64,000 nt of DNA from Oscillospiraceae bacterium. Its GTDB lineage: Bacteria > Bacillota > Clostridia > Oscillospirales > Ruminococcaceae. The notes beneath the pieces are model-generated. The model made no database searches and had not been told where the DNA came from. It saw only the letters and a list, made by a program, of their open reading frames with translations. Both the position numbers and the translations under genes were made by a program. This document shows, one piece after another, positions 1 through 9,376 of the stretch; positions within the stretch are counted from its first letter, which is position 1; the number at the start of each line of letters is the position of its first letter. The DNA is taken from positions 124,001-188,000 of the forward strand of contig JAJQIF010000009.1 in assembly GCA_021199355.1 (NCBI GenBank). The letters are read 5' to 3'.

Positions 1-1357
1 TGCCGGAAACATAGCTCATCCCGACGGCATTCACACCCATCAGAACATCGAACTGCCGTTTTGCGTAGACTTCGAATTCATGAGTGCCGCACAGCGTATC
101 GCATACGGCGAAAATCATTCCGTGCTTCATAAGCCCCATGTTGCTACCCCAGCCGTAGTCCCGTTCGTCCATAGCCGCCATATAGCCGCTACGGTCGGCG
201 AGCCACCTGAGCCGTTGAGCCTGACTTATAAACATGGATTTGAACGCCTCGGCGAGTTTGTCGTTTTCGGAAGCTCTTCCGCTTGTGAGATAAGCTAACG
301 CCCCGAGCCCTCCGATAGAGCCGACTCCAAACTCGGTTCTTGGGAAGTCGTAGACAAGAAGCTCTTTCGCTTTTTCAAGATACTTTTCGTCTCCCGTCGC
401 CGCGAACATCTCGGAATAAGCCCAGAAGCGATTGTCCTTGTCGCCGCCTTCGCCATAGCCGCCCGTTCCGCAACCCTCGGGGTTCCGGAAACCTATAAAC
501 TGCGGATTCTCGTCGAGCCATTTTAGCGAAAGCTTCGCCGCATCAAGCAATTTTTCAGCATATTCAGCGTCAAATTCTTTATAAACCCGATAACCCAAGG
601 CACAGACCGCCGCCAGATCGGCAGTAGCCATCGACGATATCGGCAGGAGATAGAGCGCTCCCATGTCCTTTTCCGGCATCACAAACCGTGCATGCTGAGC
701 AGTCGAAACCTTGTGATAGACCGCACCATCCGCCTTCTGCATCTTCATCAGCCAGTCGAGCTCATACTTCACCTCCGACAGGAAATCCGGCATGCCGTTT
801 CCGCTCTCGGGAATATTCAGGTCAAGATTCTTAAGCGCATTCGGATAGAGGATATAGGCATACAGAAGCTGAGCCGTCGCGCACGCTCCCGGCGTGACAT
901 ATCGCCCGTAATCCCCGGCATCGTGCCATCCGCCCGAAACGTCTTTCTTAACGGTATGGTCAAACCATTCTGATGCCGGAGAAGTGTGGCAAGCGCCGTG
1001 CGTGAATTTTCCCGCATTTTCCGGCTTCAGTTCGCATCCGCATCTGAAATAGTAGTAAGCCCGAACCAAATCCCGAAGCGTCTTGTCAAGTGCATGTCTG
1101 CCGATTTTAAACAGTGGGGAAGTCGCATCTCCCGCAACAATCCTGTATTCGCCCTCAGTCTCGAATTCAGAGAAATCTGCTTTCCAGACCATATCTCCCG
1201 AGTTCTCATCAAACCCGAACCTTGTGCACTTGCCCTCGAAAGCGACATTGCCGTCGGCATCAATCACTTTGAAAGTCTCCGCCTGAAAGGGCAGAACAGC
1301 AATTTTCTCGGCTTTCGGGAGATACCCCGCCTGATTAACGTGTATCATATCAGCCAT
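1..1357 (-). CDS. Glycoside hydrolase family 9 (cellulase-type, N-terminal Ig-like domain), truncated by left window edge
   Basis: Manual minus-strand translation from ATG 1357: MADMIHVNQAGYLPKAEKIAVLPFQ...; GGWHDAGDYGRYVTPGA; FDVLMGVNAVGMSYVSG near the window edge. Typical GH9 motifs. Not in the ORF track because it runs off the edge. Confidence 0.85.
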   Translation of the reverse strand, partial: MADMIHVNQAGYLPKAEKIAVLPFQAETFKVIDADGNVAFEGKCTRFGFDENSGDMVWKADFSEFETEGEYRIVAGDATSPLFKIGRHALDKTLRDLVRAYYYFRCGCELKPENAGKFTHGACHTSPASEWFDHTVKKDVSGGWHDAGDYGRYVTPGACATAQLLYAYILYPNALKNLDLNIPESGNGMPDFLSEVKYELDWLMKMQKADGAVYHKVSTAQHARFVMPEKDMGALYLLPISSMATADLAAVCALGYRVYKEFDAEYAEKLLDAAKLSLKWLDENPQFIGFRNPEGCGTGGYGEGGDKDNRFWAYSEMFAATGDEKYLEKAKELLVYDFPRTEFGVGSIGGLGALAYLTSGRASENDKLAEAFKSMFISQAQRLRWLADRSGYMAAMDERDYGWGSNMGLMKHGMIFAVCDTLCGTHEFEVYAKRQFDVLMGVNAVGMSYVSG

Positions 1358-2345
1358 TAAGTGCTTCCTCGATAGCCCTGTTCTCGTCCTCACTGAAATC
1401 GAGCTTGTCTATTGCCGCAATGTCTTCCTCGACTTGTGAGAACCTGCTTGCGCCGATGATGACGGTTGCAACGGCGGGATTCTTCAGAACCCATGAAAGT
1501 GCCATCTGCGACATGCTCTGTCCACGGTTTTCAGCAATTTCCGAAAGCTTGTTAAGCTTCACTATGGTTTTCTCATCAAGCTGTCTGCCGAGGTATGAAT
1601 CTCCCTTGCCGATTCTCGAATCAGCGGGGATATTTTTGTTGTACTTACCGCTCAGGAGTCCCTGCGAGAGGGGAGAATATACCGCAAGCCCGACGCCGTT
1701 TTCGATAGCCCACTTGTCGAGCCTGTCGTCTTCAATCCAGCGGTTAATCATCGAGTAGGAAATCTGGTTGACGATAAACGGTGTGCCGAGCTCTCTTAAT
1801 GCGGCTGTAATCTCTTCCGCCTGAGACCTTGAATAATTTGAGATGCCGGCATAGAGTGCCTTGCCATGCCTTACAGCCGTGTCGAGCGCCATCGCGGTCT
1901 CATAAACAGGCGTCTCCGGGTCGGGAACGTGGTGATAGTAGATGTCGACATATTCGAGCCCCATTCTCTTGAGGCTCTGGTCGAGCGAAGCCAGAAGATA
2001 TTTGCGGGAGCCGTTTCTGTCGCCGTAGGGTCCCGCCCACATCTCAAAGCCTGCCTTCGTTGCAACAACGATTTCGTCACGATGGGGCTTGAGATTGTTT
2101 GCATAAATCTTACCGAAGTTCTCCTCGGCTCTTCCGTTGTGAGGGTTTCCATAGTTATTCGCAAGGTCAAAATATGTAATTCCAAGGTCAAAAGCCCCGA
2201 GAGTAATCTCCTCCATCACGGAATAGGGGTTCTCGCCGCCGAAATTCCTCCAGAATCCAAGTGAAATCGCCGGAAGCTTCAAGCCGCTTTTACCGCACCT
2301 GCGGTAGGGCATATCGTCATATCTGTGTTCGTTTGGTGTGTACAT
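1350..2345 (-). CDS. Aldo/keto reductase (YghZ/MgrA-like)
   Basis: MPYRRCGKSGLKLPAISLGFW...DLANNYGNPHNGRAEENFGKI...YVDIYYHHVPDPETP. Confidence 0.9.
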   Translation of the reverse strand: MYTPNEHRYDDMPYRRCGKSGLKLPAISLGFWRNFGGENPYSVMEEITLGAFDLGITYFDLANNYGNPHNGRAEENFGKIYANNLKPHRDEIVVATKAGFEMWAGPYGDRNGSRKYLLASLDQSLKRMGLEYVDIYYHHVPDPETPVYETAMALDTAVRHGKALYAGISNYSRSQAEEITAALRELGTPFIVNQISYSMINRWIEDDRLDKWAIENGVGLAVYSPLSQGLLSGKYNKNIPADSRIGKGDSYLGRQLDEKTIVKLNKLSEIAENRGQSMSQMALSWVLKNPAVATVIIGASRFSQVEEDIAAIDKLDFSEDENRAIEEALNG

Positions 2346-2519
2346 GTCTTGCTCCTTTCAATGCTCTTTTAAAAGTATAATAGCGTAACCAAAGATAAAT
2401 GTCAATGAGCATTTTTTGCAGGACTTGTTTGAATTTTCTCGGAAACGCATAAAAAAATAATGCCTGTTTCGAGCTTCACCGAAGTATCTAAAAAATCTTA
2501 CATAAAAATTTTTCTAAAA

Positions 2520-2552
2520 TACCTTGACAGACAAGGTAACATGTGATATAAT
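2520..2552 (+). promoter_or_regulatory. SigA promoter with overlapping inverted repeat (candidate PadR operator)
   Basis: TTGACA 2524-2529, 17 nt, TATAAT 2547-2552 with upstream TG; TACCTTG(2520-2526)-5 nt-CAAGGTA(2532-2538). Confidence 0.75.
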
Positions 2553-2583
2553 GCAAACAGAAAGAGTAAAGGAGGCGGATAAA

Positions 2584-2949
2584 TTGTCGGTAGCATCTGA
2601 ACTTATAAGAGGACGGGTTGATGCCGTAATCCTTGCGAACCTCATGCAGGGCGACAGCTACGGTTACGAAATCAACAAGAGTATACTAAGAAAATCGTCC
2701 GGGATGTACGAGCTGAACGAAGCCACGCTCTACACCGCTTTCAAAAAGCTCCTCGACAGCGGCTATATCACCTCGTACTGGGGCGACAGCGAAACGGGAG
2801 CCAGAAGAAAATACTACCACATAACCCCGCTCGGCAGGGAAGCTTACTTCAGGATGACCGACGAGTGGGTCGAAGCCAAAAACATCATGGATAAAATCTT
2901 GTCCGTCAGCGGAGAGGGTTTCGAAAAAGACGAGGAGGCACAGCTATGA
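2584..2949 (+). CDS. PadR family transcriptional regulator
   Basis: SVASELIRGRVDAVILANLMQGDSYGYEINKSI...ELNEATLYTAFKKL; TTG start after AAAGGAGG; the track ATG lies inside the promoter. Confidence 0.85.
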   Translation: MSVASELIRGRVDAVILANLMQGDSYGYEINKSILRKSSGMYELNEATLYTAFKKLLDSGYITSYWGDSETGARRKYYHITPLGREAYFRMTDEWVEAKNIMDKILSVSGEGFEKDEEAQL

Positions 2950-3917
2950 GAGATAAAATTGAAGCATATATAGAAGAGCTCTTTTGGAAAGCTCCAAACA
3001 CTCCGCAGACCCGGGACCTGAAGGAAAAAATCCTCGGCAATACGCTCGAAAAATACGAAGATTTGCTTGCCGGCGGCATGGATGAAGATTCGGCTTACCG
3101 CTCCGCAATATCCGGCATCGGCGACGTCGACGAGCTTATAAAAGAGTATTCGGGCGACAGCGGAGAATTGATAAAAGTTGAATCGGCGGTTTCGAAGCCC
3201 GACCCGATAGTATCGAGCTATTCCGAGAAAAAGTCAATCCCGGACGAGGTTTCGGAAAAGTATTCAAAGCTTCGTTGGACATATGTGATAGCGGGCATCG
3301 TCCTCTACTTTGTAGGCATAATCTTCCCGGCGGAGTTCGAAGAGCTCGAAATCGGCAAGATAGAGATTGAATCCTTCGGAGTATCAGTCTTTCTCATCTT
3401 AGCCGCAATAGCAACCGGTCTCATAATCTACAGCACCTGCTTCAAAAAGCTTGCCGAGTTCTACGGTAATCCCGAGAAAGAGGAGAGTACCAGGCAAAGG
3501 GCAAAATTTCTGGCAGTCGGCGTTGGTCTTGTGATATCCTGCCTCGTTCCCGTGGCAATCTGCAGTGATTTGCAAGACGAGCTCAGAATCGACTGGCTTT
3601 TAAGCCTCGGGGTTATCATGATGCTTGCGATGCTTGTAGCGGCAGTCGGGGCATTCATCTGCCGGGCTTACGTCGGAAAGCCGATTGAAATCGAAACCTA
3701 TCAGAAGGAAAAAGCCGAATCGGAAAAAGCCAATAATCCCGCAACTTCGGCTGAAAAGCTCGTGAAAATAATAATGTGGTGCCTCATCCTTGCGATATAC
3801 ATCGTGATAAGTATAATCACCGGCGCATGGACTGTCACATGGGTAATATTCCTGATAGGCGCGGCATTAACCTACGTCCTGGACGCAATATTCGAGATCT
3901 ATAACTCAAAGAAATGA
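2946..3917 (+). CDS. HAAS/permease-prefix (DUF1700-like) membrane protein
   Basis: MRDKIEAYIEELFWKAPNTPQTRDLKEKILGNTLEKYEDLLAGGMDEDSAYRSAISGIGDVDELIKEY then several TM segments. Confidence 0.8.
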   Translation: MRDKIEAYIEELFWKAPNTPQTRDLKEKILGNTLEKYEDLLAGGMDEDSAYRSAISGIGDVDELIKEYSGDSGELIKVESAVSKPDPIVSSYSEKKSIPDEVSEKYSKLRWTYVIAGIVLYFVGIIFPAEFEELEIGKIEIESFGVSVFLILAAIATGLIIYSTCFKKLAEFYGNPEKEESTRQRAKFLAVGVGLVISCLVPVAICSDLQDELRIDWLLSLGVIMMLAMLVAAVGAFICRAYVGKPIEIETYQKEKAESEKANNPATSAEKLVKIIMWCLILAIYIVISIITGAWTVTWVIFLIGAALTYVLDAIFEIYNSKK

Positions 3918-3930
3918 AAGGAGCACTAAC

Positions 3931-5004
3931 ATGACTAACAAAACCAACTCTATCATCAAAATAATCGCCGGAGCTGTAGCCGCAGTACTTCTTTTGGGAA
4001 TACTCGTAGTTCTCATCCAGATTAACGCGAGCCTCAAGGCTCAGGACGACACCTCCGTGGCTACCAGAGCTACCGATGATGACGTCGACATCGTAGTCGC
4101 TTACGATGACGAATCCGCTAATGGCGATGTTGATGAACCCGCAGTAACCACAGCGGCAGACTTAGGGACTCCCGAAGTCACCACTACGACGGCGGCGACC
4201 ACCGCAGAGCCTGAAACCACCACCGAAGCCACAACATCAGCGGCGGCAACCACTACAACAGCCCAGACCACCACAGCCGCAACCACAACCACAGCACCCA
4301 CTACATCAAACGCAACCTCATCTTCAAACAGCAATTATTCTTCCGCAACAGGCGACTTCACGATGGACACCTCCGGCATCACCGACATCGAAATCGACTG
4401 GCACTCGGGAAGCGTAACGGTTATCCCATATAGTGGCACCACCATTCAGGTCAGCGAGACAAGCTCGTCCACGATAAGCTCTTCGAATGTCCTCTACTAC
4501 ACCGTAAACAAGTACGGCGAGCTCAAGATTAACTTCATCAAAGCTAATAACTTTTCTTCGGCTGGTATCTCGAAAGACCTGACCGTCTATATTCCGACTT
4601 CGATGAGCCTTGACGAGCTTTCTATCGAAGCGACCTCGGCGAACATAGTAATCTCCGACGCACAGGGAACTCTTTCGGTCAGAGATTTAAGTGTCGAGAC
4701 CACCTCCGGCAATTCCACCATCAAGGGCATCACCGCCACCGAAATGAGCGCAGATGCCACCTCCGGTGCAATCTCTATCAGCTCATGCACTATTTCTCAG
4801 GAGCTCGATATCGAAATCACTTCCGGCAGTGCAACAATAGCCCTTCCGTCCGGCACCGGCTATACTCTTGAGTACGAAACCACCTCCGGCACAGTCACCG
4901 CAAGCGGTAGCTCTCTCAAGGGCGAAGGCAGAACCACAGTCGGCACCGGTAACCTGAAAATTGACGTCGAAACCACCTCCGGCAACGTCACCATCACAAA
5001 CTGA
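3931..5004 (+). CDS. DUF4097-type beta-strand repeat protein, N-terminal TM and Thr-rich linker
   Basis: Repeated (E/D)(T)TSGxxxI units; Thr/Ala-rich linker about residues 80-135. Confidence 0.8.
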   Translation: MTNKTNSIIKIIAGAVAAVLLLGILVVLIQINASLKAQDDTSVATRATDDDVDIVVAYDDESANGDVDEPAVTTAADLGTPEVTTTTAATTAEPETTTEATTSAAATTTTAQTTTAATTTTAPTTSNATSSSNSNYSSATGDFTMDTSGITDIEIDWHSGSVTVIPYSGTTIQVSETSSSTISSSNVLYYTVNKYGELKINFIKANNFSSAGISKDLTVYIPTSMSLDELSIEATSANIVISDAQGTLSVRDLSVETTSGNSTIKGITATEMSADATSGAISISSCTISQELDIEITSGSATIALPSGTGYTLEYETTSGTVTASGSSLKGEGRTTVGTGNLKIDVETTSGNVTITN

Positions 5005-5020
5005 TTGGAAAAGTTTATGT

Positions 5021-5056
5021 AAGTCCCTTCGGAATCCCGAGGGGACTTTATTTTGC
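5021..5056 (+). terminator. Rho-independent terminator
   Basis: AAGTCCCTTCGGaatCCCGAGGGGACTTTATTTT. Confidence 0.75.
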
Positions 5057-5173
5057 CCGAAAATTTCTGATACCCGAAACTTTGCTATTGTAATTTCCCG
5101 AAAAATCTGCTATCATAATATAAGTGAAATTGTGCCGTCAGCCTTTTGCATTTTTTCGGAAGGAACCTTAGCT

Positions 5174-6178
5174 ATGAAAAAAAGAATTTTTGCCGTTCTG
5201 ACATCCGCCGTACTCATGTGCTCTCTTCTCTGCGCCTGCGGAGACGAAGCAACCGTCGATGATGAAATCTATATCCCCATCAATACCGGCTCTGTCAACT
5301 ATAATACCGCCGATGCCTATGTCGGAACGATTTTAGAGATCGTTACTCTCGACGGCACCGTCGACACTCCATACTATACCAATCTTTCCTTCTCGCTTGT
5401 CGGCGGAACCATTACCGAATTCAACGTCCACGAAGACCAGACGGTCAGCGAGGGCGACGTTCTTGTCCGCCTGAGCTCTGATGAGCTTGACGACGAAATC
5501 GAGGTTCAGAAAGTAGTTCTCGATTCTGCACAATCCACCTATGACGCTCTTGTAGCCGCCGGCGATGAGGACGAAGCCGCACTTGCGGCGATTGACCTCG
5601 CTATCGAGCAGGCTAATTACGACAACCTCGTCAAGCGCCTCGATTATCTCACGATAACCGCCCCCTGCGACGGCAAGATAACCTCCGTCGGCAACTACTG
5701 GGTCGGCGCAACCGTCTCAGCGAACTCTACAGTCTGCACTATTGTGGATTCTTCAAAAGTATATCTCACCGTAACCGATTCAAGAAACGAGCTTTCAAAC
5801 GTCAGCTTCGGCACCAAGGTTGACATAGCGCAGGGAACCCTCGTGGTAACCACAGGCAAGGTCATAGACACCATAACGACAACCTCATACGACCGTTTCA
5901 GCGGCGAATCAAACACCATCACAAGCTATGTTATACAGCCCGACGAGGATGTTGACTTCGAGGACTTCGGAACCATTCAGGTCACTTTCACGACCCTACG
6001 AAGAGACGACGCCGTAATCGTCCCGACCGATGCGGTCTTTGAAACCTCAGACGGCTATGCCGTGAATGTCCTGATATCCGGTACCAAGGTCCAGATGGAA
6101 GTCACCGTCGGCATCATTTCCGGCGACAAGACCGAGATTCTTTCGGGACTCGACGGCACCGAGACTATAATTCTTTAA
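5174..6178 (+). CDS. HlyD/RND-type efflux periplasmic adaptor lipoprotein
   Basis: MKKRIFAVLTSAVLMCSLLCACGD lipobox; VGGTITEFNVHEDQTVSEGDVLVRL; ITAPCDGKITSVGNYWVGATV; start 5174 after GGAAGGAA, not 4961. Confidence 0.8.
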   Translation: MKKRIFAVLTSAVLMCSLLCACGDEATVDDEIYIPINTGSVNYNTADAYVGTILEIVTLDGTVDTPYYTNLSFSLVGGTITEFNVHEDQTVSEGDVLVRLSSDELDDEIEVQKVVLDSAQSTYDALVAAGDEDEAALAAIDLAIEQANYDNLVKRLDYLTITAPCDGKITSVGNYWVGATVSANSTVCTIVDSSKVYLTVTDSRNELSNVSFGTKVDIAQGTLVVTTGKVIDTITTTSYDRFSGESNTITSYVIQPDEDVDFEDFGTIQVTFTTLRRDDAVIVPTDAVFETSDGYAVNVLISGTKVQMEVTVGIISGDKTEILSGLDGTETIIL

Positions 6179-6192
6179 AACAGGGGAGAAGT

Positions 6193-6756
6193 ATGGCAAA
6201 GCTTTATTTCCGCTACGGCGCGATGGGCAGTTCAAAAACCGCCAACGCCCTTATGGTAGCGTATAACTATTATGAAAGGGGAAAGCGCGCCCTTCTCGTC
6301 AAGCCTAAGCTTGACAATCGCGACGGCGAGGGCGTGATGGCTTCCCGGATCGGTCTCAACCAGAAGTGCGATTTCGTCGAAAATCTCGAGGCTATGCCAG
6401 AGGATGAAATCAAGTCTTACGACTGCGTCATTGTCGACGAAGCCCAATTTTGCACAAAAGAGCAGGTCGAGCTCTTCGTTCATATCGTCGATGATCTGGA
6501 AGTGCCCGTAATCTGCTATGGACTCCGGACCGACTTCCAGAGAAATCTCTTCCCAGGGAGCATGTGGCTTCTTGCGTGGGCTGATGTCATCGAGGAGATA
6601 AAGACCGTCTGCTGGTGCGGAAAAGCCGCCACCTGTAACGCTAGGTTCAACGAGCACGGTATGGTCACAGAAGGAGATCAGGTAGTTCTTGGCGCAAATG
6701 ATAATTATATCGCTCTGTGCAGAAAGCACCACAGGGAGAAGAAGCTTAAACCATAA
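6193..6756 (+). CDS. tdk: Thymidine kinase
   Basis: YFRYGAMGSSKTANALMVAYNYYERGKRALLVKP...DCVIVDEAQF...VICYGLRTDFQRNLFPGS. Confidence 0.92.
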   Translation: MAKLYFRYGAMGSSKTANALMVAYNYYERGKRALLVKPKLDNRDGEGVMASRIGLNQKCDFVENLEAMPEDEIKSYDCVIVDEAQFCTKEQVELFVHIVDDLEVPVICYGLRTDFQRNLFPGSMWLLAWADVIEEIKTVCWCGKAATCNARFNEHGMVTEGDQVVLGANDNYIALCRKHHREKKLKP

Positions 6757-6760
6757 TCAT

Positions 6761-6784
6761 GTAGGGGCGGATATTATCCGCCCG
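6761..6784 (+). repeat. 24-bp palindromic dispersed repeat, copy 1
   Basis: GTAGGGGCGGATATTATCCGCCCG. Confidence 0.9.
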
Positions 6785-6828
6785 TTTTTGTAATCGAAAT
6801 CAAAATATCATAAACCGGAGGAATCAAC

Positions 6829-9180
6829 ATGCCCTACTCTATCAGCATTTCCGATTATCCCGCACAGCTTCGCGTTCACCAAAAAAATCTCTTTTCGATT
6901 GAAATCCCCGACGGCAGAACTCACCCCGACTCGGGCGCAATACTTCCTCTCCCCGAAATAGAAGGGGATTTTTCCGAAATCGGCAAGCTCATATCCGAAA
7001 TGTTTGAATACACGAAGCACGACAGCGGCTTTGAGCTTAAGCTCAGGCTTTCGGACGGCGAGCATATTTACGGCTTGGGCGAGGACAACGATGTGGAGTT
7101 TGGCTCCCTCGACCGCAGAGGAACAATCCGAGACATGGTCACGGGTCAGAGGATAAGCAACAATTCTGTCACCGCCGAATATCCGATTCCCTTTATCCTT
7201 AGCAGCCGTGGCTATGGAATCTATCTCGACAACACATCAAATCTCGCCGTCGACATCGGATGCACGGTTCCCGACAAGCTGATTATCACAGCTCCCGACG
7301 GAGCCTGCAGGATTTATCTGATTCTCGGCAAGAATATCCCCGAGGTGGTCACTAAGTTCTCCGAAATCACCGGTCGCGCCAAGCTCCCGCCGCTGTGGGT
7401 TCTCGGCTACATGCAGAGCAAGTGCTCCTTCTGGAACTGGGAAGAGGTTGACGACGTCATCGCCACCTATAAGCACTTCGGAATCCCGCTTGATTCAATC
7501 GTCTTCGACTTCGACTGGGCACAGTATTTCAATAACTACAAGTGGGCGGACAGATGGGAAGGCAAGAGCCCCGAGAAGATAAGGGGATATCTTGAGAATG
7601 ACGGAATCCATTTCATGGCTTCGAACTCGGGACCGATGCTCAAGAGCGACAGCGATACTTTTGAGAGCGCAAAAGAAGTTGGGATTCTGGCATACGATAC
7701 CGACGGCAAACCCGTAATCTGCGGGCACTACAGCGGTCAGCTTATGGACTTCACCAATCCCGATATCGAAGAGTGGCTTTCTCCTCAGATTAAGCGCATC
7801 ATGGATGACGGCGTTGAGGGTTGGTGGCTCGATCTGACCGAGCCGGAAGGCGATGCAGAAAACACCGCCTATCACGCCGGCAGTCGCTCGGAAATCCATA
7901 ATATATTCAGTAACAACGTCACCAAGACCTACCACAGTATTGCAAAATCCCATTCGCCGAACAAGCGCAGTTTCGTCCTGACAAGAACCGGCACGGCGGG
8001 CATCCAACGCGAGCCCACAGCTCTCTGGACGGGCGATATATATTCGGAATACGGCACTCTTCGGGCGCACATTCCCAAAGCTCTCAACACCCAAATGAGC
8101 GGCATATCCATGTGGACATGCGACACCGGCGGCTTCATCTCGCCGACGAATAACGACGACTGCCCGTATAACCTTTATCATAACGACCGTACCGAGCATG
8201 CCGAGCTCTATGAAAGATGGATGCAGTTCGGTTGCTTTACGCCGATTTTCCGCTCTCACCACGCCGGCGGCGAAGCAGTGCCGTTCAGATACAACAAGCT
8301 CACCTTTGACGGCATGAGCCACTATATCAAGCTCCGCTACCGCCTGATTCCCTATATCTACTCGCTGTATTATGAGAACTACCTGACCGGCACGCCGATT
8401 ATGCGCCCGCTTTTCTGGCACTATCCGGGCGACGAGAAAGCCTATACAATCACCGATGAGTATCTCTTTGGCGAGAACCTGCTGATAGCTCCGGTTATCG
8501 AATCTAAGAAGAACACCCGCACCGTTTATCTTCCCGAGGGCAGGTGGTACGATTTCGATTACGATTACGTCTACGAGGGCGGCAGGGAATACAAGGTTTA
8601 TGCTCCGCAGAACCGCATTCCTGTTTTCGTGAAAGCGGGTGCAGTCATCCCGATGACCGACGACATCATGAACACCCGAGAGCTTGATTTCGGCAGGCTT
8701 GAAGCCGAGGTTTATCCCTCCGGCGGGTCGACGGCAAAAATCTATGCCGACGATGGTATTACCGACAACTACATTTCCGGCGAATACACCGTCACCGAAA
8801 TCACATGCGAGGAGGCAGTTGACAGCCTCAGAATCAGCCTTAGCCCGGATAACGACAAGTTCCCGCTTCGCGAGTTCATCGCCCATATCCACATGTCGAA
8901 AACTCCCGCAGATATCCGCCTCAACGGCGAAGGTGTAAATTGGGTGAACCGCTACACCTCGGTTACTCTCAGCGAGAACAGCACCGCCTATTTCGATGAG
9001 TTCAACCGGATTTTGCATGTGAAGATGTATCTCGGACCGGGTGAAAACCATCTCGATATCAAGCTTGATGAAACCCGAACCTACTCGGATTTCGAGCCTT
9101 ATTCAGATGACAAGAGCTTTGACCACCTCCCACACACCTACGGCTCGTATGTCGTCGCACCGTCAGAAGGACCAGTATGA
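6829..9180 (+). CDS. Glycoside hydrolase family 31 (alpha-glucosidase/xylosidase-like)
   Basis: WVLGYMQSKCSFWNWEEVDDVIATYKHFGIPLDSIVFDFDW; GWWLDLTEPEGD; LWTGDIYSEYGTLRAHI. Confidence 0.9.
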   Translation: MPYSISISDYPAQLRVHQKNLFSIEIPDGRTHPDSGAILPLPEIEGDFSEIGKLISEMFEYTKHDSGFELKLRLSDGEHIYGLGEDNDVEFGSLDRRGTIRDMVTGQRISNNSVTAEYPIPFILSSRGYGIYLDNTSNLAVDIGCTVPDKLIITAPDGACRIYLILGKNIPEVVTKFSEITGRAKLPPLWVLGYMQSKCSFWNWEEVDDVIATYKHFGIPLDSIVFDFDWAQYFNNYKWADRWEGKSPEKIRGYLENDGIHFMASNSGPMLKSDSDTFESAKEVGILAYDTDGKPVICGHYSGQLMDFTNPDIEEWLSPQIKRIMDDGVEGWWLDLTEPEGDAENTAYHAGSRSEIHNIFSNNVTKTYHSIAKSHSPNKRSFVLTRTGTAGIQREPTALWTGDIYSEYGTLRAHIPKALNTQMSGISMWTCDTGGFISPTNNDDCPYNLYHNDRTEHAELYERWMQFGCFTPIFRSHHAGGEAVPFRYNKLTFDGMSHYIKLRYRLIPYIYSLYYENYLTGTPIMRPLFWHYPGDEKAYTITDEYLFGENLLIAPVIESKKNTRTVYLPEGRWYDFDYDYVYEGGREYKVYAPQNRIPVFVKAGAVIPMTDDIMNTRELDFGRLEAEVYPSGGSTAKIYADDGITDNYISGEYTVTEITCEEAVDSLRISLSPDNDKFPLREFIAHIHMSKTPADIRLNGEGVNWVNRYTSVTLSENSTAYFDEFNRILHVKMYLGPGENHLDIKLDETRTYSDFEPYSDDKSFDHLPHTYGSYVVAPSEGPV

Positions 9181-9204
9181 GTAGGGGCGGATATCATCCG
9201 CCCG
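9181..9204 (+). repeat. 24-bp palindromic dispersed repeat, copy 2
   Basis: GTAGGGGCGGATATCATCCGCCCG immediately after the GH31 stop codon. Confidence 0.9.
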
Positions 9205-9224
9205 AAAAGTTGTTGCCGAAAGTA

Positions 9225-9248
9225 CGGGCGGATAATATCCGCCCCTAC
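9225..9248 (-). repeat. 24-bp palindromic dispersed repeat, copy 3 (inverted)
   Basis: Minus strand GTAGGGGCGGATATTATCCGCCCG, identical to copy 1. Confidence 0.9.
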
Positions 9249-9376
9249 ATTAGCTCGATTTTACTCAAAATTTTCTCCATCCACCCTTGAAATCCCGTCT
9301 AAAGTATGCTATACTGTTAGCACGAACAAACTAAAAGTTTGTCAAAAGAAAATATATGTCAAAGGAGACATGGGAA

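Noticed and set aside
4200-4330. Short repetitive ACC/ACA tract considered as a CRISPR or tandem repeat
   Set aside because: It is in-frame Thr/Ala codons of a stalk region with irregular units; no spacer structure. No CRISPR-like array was seen elsewhere.
4101-4334. Val/Ala-rich 77-aa minus-strand ORF
   Set aside because: Complement of the Thr-rich linker of the DUF4097 protein; a low-complexity artefact.
4961-5173. 71-residue N-terminal extension of the efflux adaptor ORF
   Set aside because: It runs through the end of the DUF4097 gene and a terminator; the lipoprotein signal and RBS mark the true start at 5174.
7495-9051. 518-aa minus-strand ORF inside the GH31 gene
   Set aside because: Shadow ORF: the plus-strand frame is a clear GH31 enzyme, and the antisense product has no recognisable domain.
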